Assembly: GCA_017540945.1 (NCBI GenBank)
Contig: JAFYAB010000036.1
Location: 1 to 20,551, forward strand
Reading direction: 5' to 3'
DNA from: Oscillospiraceae bacterium
GTDB lineage: Bacteria > Bacillota_A > Clostridia > Oscillospirales > Oscillospiraceae
DNA: 20,551 nt
How positions within the stretch are numbered: position 1 is the first letter of the stretch; every line of letters begins with the position of its first letter. Of the stretch, positions 15,328 through 20,551 are shown piece by piece. A model generated the notes under the pieces. It ran no database searches and was not told where the DNA came from. It saw only the letters and a list, made by a program, of their open reading frames with translations. A program made the translations under genes and the position numbers.

Positions 15328-16299
15328 ATGATGAAACAGATGATCGCATGCTTCCTGGCGGCTGTTCTGCTGCTTCTGGCGGGCTGTGCGGGCAACAGCT
15401 TCACCCGCGCCGTCACAGCGCCCGGCGACAAAACCATCCCCGTCGTTTCCACAGAGGCCGGCGCCCCGGTGAATTCCGACGCCGCGGAGTCTGAGCATGC
15501 GCAGGGGACAGACCCGGCTTCCCCCGCCGACGATACGCGGGAGAGGGAGCAGACGGCCCCCGCCGACGAGTCCGCGGATACCGACGAAGCGCAGGAGACG
15601 GACCCGGAGGAGCCTGAGACCGATCCCGCGGAGCCCGGCTTCCCCCAGGAGACCCTGGAGTCAGACCCCCTCAGCTTCGTGGAGAGACTGAGCTGCGAGG
15701 ATGGCGTTTACATCGACAGGTACGACAATGAGTACGAGTATTACTATGAAGTACCCCGCATCCGGGGCGGCAAGGACGGCGCGATGGAGATCAACGACGC
15801 CATAGACGCCGAAGTGGTGGAGACGATTCGCGAGGCGCATGCGGATATGGAGCAGAACGAATCCATCGCGGTCACGGATATCAGCTTTTTCAGCGACGCT
15901 TGGGAGGACGTGCTGAGCGTGATCGTGTCGAAGGACTTCTACATCGACGGCCACACGGACTATTGCGTCTATCTGTATGAGGTCGGCACCGGACGGCGGC
16001 TCAGCACCGAAGCGCTGCTGGAACGGATGGGGGTCACCGAGGAGCAGTTCCTGAGCGCCGCGGAGGAAAAGATGCGGGAAACCTTCATCGAGACCTACAA
16101 AGAGATCCCGAAAAAGAAGCGGAAGCAGCTCGGCTACTACGACGCCCTTACCATCCTGCCGGACTATGCGAATATGGACGACGTTCTGGCCTATCCGAAC
16201 GCCGACGGCGAAATCATGATCATCGCGCCGATCCCCTCCCTGGCCGGTCCCGCCTACTTCTACGAGACCATCAACCTGGGGCTCGGCGCAGCGGACTGA
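15328..16299 (+). CDS. lipoprotein with acidic linker and DUF4163/DUF3298-like domain
   Basis: 323 residues. A lipoprotein signal with the box LAGC puts the lipidated Cys at position 20. Residues about 45-112 are low-complexity Asp/Glu/Pro/Thr/Ala, a long acidic spacer. The C-terminal region (about 115-320) reads like the paired DUF4163/DUF3298 module found in PdaC- and RsiV-type proteins. It has a beta strand near YEYYYEVPRI, then the helix GAMEINDAIDAEVVETI, then later TEALLERMGVTEEQFLSAAEEKM and a final INLGL strand. No catalytic domain is attached, so it may bind ligand or substrate. The ATG at 15328 has AAGGAGG at 5 bases; a second ATG follows directly. It is the last gene of the operon. 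Confidence 0.75.
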   Translation: MMKQMIACFLAAVLLLLAGCAGNSFTRAVTAPGDKTIPVVSTEAGAPVNSDAAESEHAQGTDPASPADDTREREQTAPADESADTDEAQETDPEEPETDPAEPGFPQETLESDPLSFVERLSCEDGVYIDRYDNEYEYYYEVPRIRGGKDGAMEINDAIDAEVVETIREAHADMEQNESIAVTDISFFSDAWEDVLSVIVSKDFYIDGHTDYCVYLYEVGTGRRLSTEALLERMGVTEEQFLSAAEEKMRETFIETYKEIPKKKRKQLGYYDALTILPDYANMDDVLAYPNADGEIMIIAPIPSLAGPAYFYETINLGLGAAD

Positions 16300-16318
16300 G
16301 AGAAGACCTGATACAAAG

Positions 16319-16356
16319 ACCGGAGCGGTTCCCGAACGGAACCGCTCCGGTTTGTT
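16319..16356 (+). terminator. terminator after the lipoprotein gene
   Basis: A perfect 14-base-pair stem (16319-16332 with 16338-16351) with a 5-base loop, followed by TTTGTT. Convergent minus-strand transcription ends nearby, but the reverse T run (CTTTGT) is weak. Confidence 0.82.
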
Positions 16357-16374
16357 ATAAAGCGTTTGCCGCGG

Positions 16375-16830
16375 TCAAGGGCGGCTGAGCTCCGCCTGCT
16401 CCAGCACCTCCACCGCCAGCAGGGAGAGATCCGCGCCGTCGGTGTCCAGGGTCAGGCTGTGGGGGATGTGGTCGAAGCTGCCCCGCTGCCGCTCCAGCAT
16501 GGCCGCGATGGAAGGGGAGAGCTCTCCGTCGGGCATCTGCCGGGCGAAGCGGGCCTTGCTGGTTTCCAGCCGGCAGCGGCACATCACCACGAAGCTGCCC
16601 GGGGGCACCAGATTGTAGAGATCCGGCTCTGTCAGCAGGAAGATCACATAATCCTCAGAGCGCTGCTTCTCCGCCAGCAGAAGCTGGAAGCGGTCCACCG
16701 CCTCGGGCTCCGTGGGCGCCAGACGCACATAGTCCCGGCCCGCGAAGAATTCCGCGTGGATCTTCTCCATGATGGCCCGGGCCAGGGCGGACTTGCCGGT
16801 ACAGCGCTCTCCGGCAATGACGATCAGCAT
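16375..16830 (-). CDS. small P-loop kinase-like ATPase, substrate unknown
   Basis: 151 residues. Walker A is GERCTGKS (7-14) directly after the first beta strand (MLIVIA), as in small nucleoside or shikimate-type kinases. A later strand VVMCRCRLETSKARF resembles the LID-region arginine segment of this superfamily. I cannot assign the substrate. The C-terminal third is helical. It starts 7 bases inside the end of the HD-domain gene (overlap 16824-16830), with AAAGGAGC upstream inside that gene. The overlap and shared direction suggest that both act in one nucleotide or cofactor step. It ends just before the convergent terminator at 16319-16356. Confidence 0.75.
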   Translation of the reverse strand: MLIVIAGERCTGKSALARAIMEKIHAEFFAGRDYVRLAPTEPEAVDRFQLLLAEKQRSEDYVIFLLTEPDLYNLVPPGSFVVMCRCRLETSKARFARQMPDGELSPSIAAMLERQRGSFDHIPHSLTLDTDGADLSLLAVEVLEQAELSRP

Positions 16831-17405
16831 GTCGCTTGCTCCTTTCGGTATTCTTCGATCCGCGCCTCGGTCTCCTCCCGGACGGCGTCCCGCAGGGCCA
16901 GCAGGACGGGGGACCAGGCGGCCTTGTCATAGCCGTAGACCAGGTTCAGCGAGAACTCGTTCTCCGACCAGGTGGACAGATCCGATTCGTTGTGCTGGAT
17001 CACGGCCTCCAGATTGTCCAGGGCCTTGAAGAGCTTTGCCTCCGGGCTCTCCCGGGCGGCCATCTCCCGATACAGGGCGCGCATCTCGCCCCGGAAGGGC
17101 TCCGGCAGGCTGTCCACCCAGCGAAAGAGCAGGGTCTCCTCCCGGGCCTCGTCGGCCTGGGTCTTGTTGAAGCTCGGAATGTCGCCGGTGAAGGCCTCGC
17201 CCAGATCGTGGATCAGGCACATGCGGATCACCCGATCCATGTCCAGCGCCGGGAACTCGTCCCGGAGCCAGTAGGCCATCAGGGCCAGGCGCCAGCTGTG
17301 CTCGGCCACGGATTCATGGCGGCCGCCGGAGGTATAACAGTGCCGGGTGGCGTCCTTCAGCCGCTCGGCCACATGCAGGGCGTTCAGCAGGTCTTGGGGT
17401 TCCAT
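16824..17405 (-). CDS. HD-domain phosphohydrolase, YfbR/HDDC2-like
   Basis: 193 residues. It has the compact HD fold of 5'-deoxynucleotidases: SVAEHSWR with metal ligand His36, IHDLGEAFTGDIPSF with His66-Asp67, and a distal Asp in KALDNLEAVIQHNES. The expected reaction is hydrolysis of (deoxy)nucleoside monophosphates to nucleosides; the exact substrate is not decided by sequence. The ATG at 17403-17405 follows AAGGAGG at 8 bases. The same frame stays open up to 17528, but only because it runs through the inverted repeat upstream, so a longer start is spurious. A 7-base-pair hairpin (GACCGGC-AAA-GCCGGTC, 17425-17441) lies just upstream. It overlaps the kinase-like gene by 7 bases. Confidence 0.88.
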   Translation of the reverse strand: MEPQDLLNALHVAERLKDATRHCYTSGGRHESVAEHSWRLALMAYWLRDEFPALDMDRVIRMCLIHDLGEAFTGDIPSFNKTQADEAREETLLFRWVDSLPEPFRGEMRALYREMAARESPEAKLFKALDNLEAVIQHNESDLSTWSENEFSLNLVYGYDKAAWSPVLLALRDAVREETEARIEEYRKEQATC

Positions 17406-17448
17406 TCTTGTGTCCTCCTTGCAGGACCGGCAAAGCCGGTCAGGATTC

Positions 17449-17552
17449 GGATTTGGCGATTTCATCCGTAGGGGCCGATGCCCACATCGGCCCTCTCTGC
17501 CGACCGGGGCAAGGGCCGATGTGGGCATCGGCCCCTACGGCTCTACAAATCC
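17449..17552. repeat. palindromic intergenic repeat, possible MITE or REP-like element
   Basis: A perfect 28-base inverted repeat: arm 17466-17493 begins CCGTAGGGGCCGATGCCC and its exact complement is 17513-17540. The arms flank a 19-base loop holding a further TGCC/GGCA pair. Outside them, GGATTTG (17449-17455) and CAAATCC (17546-17552) also pair. Each arm contains a second internal symmetry (CCGATG...CATCGG). It holds no ORF of its own. GTAGGGGC-type palindromes like this are commonly seen dispersed in gut Clostridia genomes; copy number here is not testable from one window. It separates two minus-strand genes and may end or stabilise transcripts. Confidence 0.8.
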
Positions 17553-17563
17553 CGATTTGCAGC

Positions 17564-18415
17564 TCAGGGGGCGAGGGAGGCGGTCAGCAGGGGGATCAGG
17601 GCTTCGAGCTCGGCTTTGGGGCCGCTCAGCTCCAGAATGAGGATCTTTCCGTCCCGGAGCTCTGCCAGGGCCGCCCGGGCGGTCCCGTCGCTTTCCGCGG
17701 GTCCCCAGAGCGTCACGCCGGCGGCGGGCTCCGTCTGCGGGAAGCGCGCATAGTCCCGGGCGGCCTGGTCCAGGAAGCGCCTGGGGATGCGGCCGGAGCC
17801 GTCGGCGTGGTAGTTCAGCCGCAGCGTGGTCTCTCCGCAGCGCAGCTCCGTGCAGATGGCCTCCTCCAGCAGGGTCCGGACGCTCTCCACGGATTCCGGT
17901 TCCCTGACCGCCAGCCCGCTCCGCTTCAGGGCGGCTGCGGTGTCGGCATAGGGCGGCTGGGCGGAGGCGTCGCGGCGGCCGCCCCGGAGCTGTACGCCGA
18001 AGAGGATGAAGGCTGCCGCGCAAAACAGAATGAGCAGGAAGCTGCCCAGCCGTTTGGCCTGGTCGGACCAGCCCTCCCGCCGCTTTTTCAGCAGCCGGTG
18101 GATCAGATAGGCGCCGAAGCCCAGCAAACAGGGGATGGCGGCGGTGCTGACGAAGAGCAGACTCGCCCGCAGATCCTCCAGAGAGGACGCCCGGCGGAAG
18201 AACAGGGTGCGCACCAGGGCGTAGAGGCAGTAGGCGGCGATCAAAGCCAGCACGCCCAGCAAAAAGGCGGTGCTCATCCGGCGGCTCTTCTCCCGGTTGG
18301 CCTGCCGCTTTTCCAGCTGAGCCTGTTCCAGGGCAGTCTGGGCCCTGGCGTTTTTCAGGGCCTTTTTGTTGACCGCGTAGCGGACGTTTTCGCTCTGCAT
18401 TTTTTTCTTTGCCAC
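17564..18415 (-). CDS. membrane protein of unknown function
   Basis: 283 residues. The N-terminus is highly basic and probably coiled (about 1-45). Three hydrophobic segments follow (about 48-72, 84-106, 122-142), then a soluble domain of about 140 residues. That domain is rich in short beta strands (TTLRLNYHADGSGRI..., ILILELSGPKAELEALIPLL). I recognise no family. The start is GTG at 18413-18415, with GAGGA overlapping the pepT stop; an internal ATG at codon 6 is an alternative. It lies 10 bases after pepT, so co-translation is likely. The palindromic repeat follows immediately downstream. Confidence 0.7.
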   Translation of the reverse strand: MAKKKMQSENVRYAVNKKALKNARAQTALEQAQLEKRQANREKSRRMSTAFLLGVLALIAAYCLYALVRTLFFRRASSLEDLRASLLFVSTAAIPCLLGFGAYLIHRLLKKRREGWSDQAKRLGSFLLILFCAAAFILFGVQLRGGRRDASAQPPYADTAAALKRSGLAVREPESVESVRTLLEEAICTELRCGETTLRLNYHADGSGRIPRRFLDQAARDYARFPQTEPAAGVTLWGPAESDGTARAALAELRDGKILILELSGPKAELEALIPLLTASLAP

Positions 18416-18425
18416 GGCAAGGTCC

Positions 18426-19658
18426 TCAGCTTTCTGTCAGGTGGATCAGGATCTCCACGTTCTTGGCCATGGAGGGCACGGGGACGAACTCAAAGCGCCC
18501 GTGGGCGTTTTCGTAGCCCGCGGAGAGGTTGGGGCTGGGCAGGCCCCGGAAGCTCAGGGCGGAGCCGTCGGTGCCGCCCCGGAAGGGCTCGGACTTGGGC
18601 TCCAGCCCCGCGGCGCGGATGGCGGCCTCCAGGTCGCTGACCAGGAAGGGGTACTGCGCCAGGATCTCGCCCATGTTGCGGTACTGCTGGACCAGCTCCA
18701 CCCGGACCCGCTCCTCCCCCAGGGCCTCGTTCATTTCCCGGGCGAGGGAGAGCAGAGCGTCCTGCCGCTGTTGGAACTTCACCCGGTCGAAGTCCCGGAT
18801 GATGAGGCGGATCTCGGCGTGCTCACAGTCGGCCCGCAGATCGTTGACGTAGTAGAAGCCCTCGACGCCTGCGGTGTACTGGGGCTTCTCCCTGGGCGGC
18901 AGCCGGTGCAGGAACTCCGCCGCCAGGTCCACGGCGTTGATCATGATGCCCTTGGCGGTGGCGGGGTGGACGCTGCGGCCGGTGATGGTCACTGTGGCCG
19001 CCGCGGCGTTGAAGGTCTGATCCTGATACCAGCCCAGGTGGTCGCCGTCCAGGGTATAGGCGAATTTGGCTCCCAGCCTGTCCAGATCCAGATCCCGGGC
19101 CAGGCCGCCCACCTCCTCGTCGGGGGTGAAGGCCAGGCTGATGCTCCGGTGGGGCAGCTCCGGATGGGCCGCGTACCAGGCGGCCAGGGTCATGACCGCC
19201 GCCACGGCGGCCTTATCGTCGCCCCCCAGCAGGGTGGTTCCGTCGGTGAGCACCAGATCCTGGCCGATGTACTGGGCCAGGTTGGGATAGTCCGCCGCCC
19301 GCATCACGATGCCCTTGGCCTCGTTCAGGACGATATCCCCGCCGGGATAATTCCGCAGGACCCAGGGCTTCACGTCCCAGCCCTGGACGTCGGGGGCGGT
19401 GTCCATGTGGGTCACCAGGGCGATGGGCCGATCCTGCTTCACGTGGGCCGACGGGATCCAGCCGTAGACCACGCAGCGGGCCTCGTCGTATTCCGCCCGG
19501 AGTCCCAGGTCCAGCAGCTCCTCATACAGGAGCTTCGCCAGATCCCGCTGGCAGTCCGTGGTGGGCCAGACGCCCGCGGAATGCCTGGATTGGGTGGTGA
19601 CGGCGGCGTAGCGCAGCAGCCGTTCCTCGGTCTGCCGCAGAAATTCCGTATATTCCAT
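18426..19658 (-). CDS. pepT: peptidase T (tripeptide aminopeptidase, M20 family)
   Basis: 410 residues, the family length. It removes N-terminal residues from tripeptides in the cytoplasm with two zinc ions. Metal and catalytic residues are all present: His84 and Asp86 (THMDT), bridging Asp147 (GGDDKA), catalytic Glu181 and Glu182 (TPDEEVGG), Asp204 (LDGD) and His386 (YENAHGRF). RGGTDGSALSF is the expected substrate-side loop. One conserved stretch is different: after the Asp204 segment the usual acidic GExEFExFNAA reads GWYQDQTFNAA. The ATG at 19656-19658 follows GGAGGGG at 5 bases. It lies 88 bases after the upstream oxidoreductase gene with no clear promoter, so probably one transcript. 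Confidence 0.95.
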   Translation of the reverse strand: MEYTEFLRQTEERLLRYAAVTTQSRHSAGVWPTTDCQRDLAKLLYEELLDLGLRAEYDEARCVVYGWIPSAHVKQDRPIALVTHMDTAPDVQGWDVKPWVLRNYPGGDIVLNEAKGIVMRAADYPNLAQYIGQDLVLTDGTTLLGGDDKAAVAAVMTLAAWYAAHPELPHRSISLAFTPDEEVGGLARDLDLDRLGAKFAYTLDGDHLGWYQDQTFNAAAATVTITGRSVHPATAKGIMINAVDLAAEFLHRLPPREKPQYTAGVEGFYYVNDLRADCEHAEIRLIIRDFDRVKFQQRQDALLSLAREMNEALGEERVRVELVQQYRNMGEILAQYPFLVSDLEAAIRAAGLEPKSEPFRGGTDGSALSFRGLPSPNLSAGYENAHGRFEFVPVPSMAKNVEILIHLTES

Positions 19659-19746
19659 GGGGTTCCCCTCCGGTTTGGTTCATTCTGTCCGACCCGGTTG
19701 CGGAGGCAGCCGGGCCGGTGGGAGACGCCGCGGGGCGTCCCGCGGT

Positions 19747-20551
19747 TTACTTGTTCATCAGGTATTCGTCGATGCCCTTGGCGGCCACCTTGCCGGCGCC
19801 CATGGCGGAGATGACGGTGGCCGCGCCGGTGACCGCGTCGCCGCCGGCGTAGATGCCCTCGCGGGAGCTCAGGCCGTCCTCGTTGACGATGATGCCGCCG
19901 TGCTTGTTGACCTCAAGCCCCTTGGTGGTGGACTTGATCAGGGGGTTGGGGGAGGTGCCGATGGCGATGATGACGGTGTCCACCTCCAGCTCGAACTCGG
20001 AGCCGGGGATGGGAACGGGACGGCGGCGGCCCTTGGCGTCGGGCTCGCCCAGCTCCATCTTGATGCAGCGAAGGCCGGTGACGAAGCCGTTCTTCGGGTC
20101 CCGGGGGTTCTCGGGGTTGTGGTAGCCCAGGACCTCGATGGGGTTCTGCAGCAGACGGAAGTCGATGCCCTCCTCGATGGCGTGCTCCACCTCTTCCTTA
20201 CGGGCGGGGAGCTCCTCCATGGAGCGGCGGTAGACGATGTACACGTGCTCGGCGCCCAGGCGCAGGGCGGTACGGGCCGCGTCCATGGCCACGTTGCCGC
20301 CGCCCACCACGGCCACCTTGCCGCCCTTCATGATGGGGGTCACGGGGTCGTCCTTGTAGGCCTTCATCAGGTTGGAGCGGGTCAGGAACTCGTTGGCGGA
20401 GTAGACGCCCTTATAGCTCTCGCCGGGGATGTTCATGAAGTTGGGCAGGCCCGCGCCGGAGCCCACGAAGACCGCCTCGTAGCCGTCTTCGAACAGCTCG
20501 TCGATGGTCAGGGTCTTGCCGATGACCACGTTGGTCTCCACGTCCACGCCG
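19747..20551 (-). CDS. NADPH-dependent glutamate synthase / NfnB-type flavoprotein, N-terminus beyond window edge
   Basis: 268 C-terminal residues are visible; full-length members are about 460-490. The second nucleotide-binding Rossmann motif is clear (VAVVGGGNVAMDAARTALRLGA), followed by the NADP-type region YRRSMEELPARKEE. The FAD-contacting end is IYAGGDAVTGAATVISAMGAGKVAA. This matches GltA (glutamate synthase small-chain type), NfnB/SudA (NADH-dependent ferredoxin:NADP+ oxidoreductase) and SudA-type sulfide dehydrogenases, which cannot be told apart without the neighbouring gene upstream (NfnA, outside the window). In anaerobic Clostridia the Nfn role, linking NADH, NADPH and ferredoxin, is the likelier. 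The visible stretch begins in frame at the window edge; the first in-frame GTG is not the true start. Confidence 0.88.
   Translation of the reverse strand, partial: GVDVETNVVIGKTLTIDELFEDGYEAVFVGSGAGLPNFMNIPGESYKGVYSANEFLTRSNLMKAYKDDPVTPIMKGGKVAVVGGGNVAMDAARTALRLGAEHVYIVYRRSMEELPARKEEVEHAIEEGIDFRLLQNPIEVLGYHNPENPRDPKNGFVTGLRCIKMELGEPDAKGRRRPVPIPGSEFELEVDTVIIAIGTSPNPLIKSTTKGLEVNKHGGIIVNEDGLSSREGIYAGGDAVTGAATVISAMGAGKVAAKGIDEYLMNK

Noticed and set aside
16824..17528. Longer HD-domain protein with about 40 extra N-terminal residues
   Set aside because: The extension is coded by the palindromic repeat and the gap; the ATG at 17405 has an AAGGAGG and begins at the normal family start.
19659..19746. 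Terminator between the NfnB-like gene and pepT
   Set aside because: A GACGCC/GGCGTC hairpin is present but no T run follows on the minus strand, so it is not called a terminator.
18441..19814. 457-residue plus-strand open frame
   Set aside because: Antisense shadow of peptidase T, with no ribosome binding site and no recognisable domain.

Overview
The window looks like the chromosome of a GC-rich anaerobic Firmicute, most likely a gut Clostridia of the Oscillospiraceae type. This is inferred from AGGAGG-type ribosome binding sites, T-tract hairpin terminators, a membrane-bound Na+-pumping oxaloacetate decarboxylase, an ATP-dependent PEP carboxykinase, an NADPH-dependent glutamate synthase/NfnB-like protein and codon use strongly biased to G/C at third positions. 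There are no rRNA or tRNA genes, no CRISPR array, no transposase and no phage genes. Most of it is ordinary core chromosome.

Layout. (1) 1-1307, minus: pckA, cut by the window edge. (2) 1436-3487: a visibly AT-richer accessory patch with a minus-strand lipoprotein gene and, divergently, a PadR regulator, a small HAAS/DUF1700-like membrane protein and a candidate 30-residue peptide starting with TTG. Two mirrored TTGACA promoters lie between the two arms, and terminators bound the patch on both sides. (3) 3593-7176: an operon for oxaloacetate decarboxylase (alpha, gamma, free biotin carrier, beta) with an extended -10 promoter, a structured leader and a strong bidirectional terminator. (4) 7265-9461, minus: comB-like phosphatase and YbaK-type deacylase, overlapping by 4 bases, then a ROK glucokinase with its own promoter. 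(5) 9560-10579, plus: an MscS-type mechanosensitive channel as a single unit. (6) 10619-16351, plus: a promoter, a roughly 200-base highly structured leader, then a DUF2207 membrane protein, mnmA, a membrane-anchored phosphodiester glycosidase and a lipoprotein, ended by a terminator. (7) 16375-20551, minus: an NfnB/GltA-like oxidoreductase (cut by the edge), peptidase T, an unknown membrane protein, an intergenic palindromic repeat, and an overlapping HD-phosphohydrolase/P-loop kinase pair.

How the genes fit together. PEP carboxykinase and the Na+-translocating decarboxylase share oxaloacetate. In a fermenter they could together turn PEP into pyruvate while making ATP and a sodium gradient. 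The rest is housekeeping: sugar phosphorylation, tRNA editing and thiolation, osmotic safety valve, peptide turnover and nucleotide metabolism.

The least explained parts are non-coding or very small: the structured leader at 10662-10835 with an upstream mini-ORF, the PadR patch with its mirrored promoters and tiny peptide, and the 28-base inverted repeat at 17466-17540. I see no clear complete new enzymatic or defence system.
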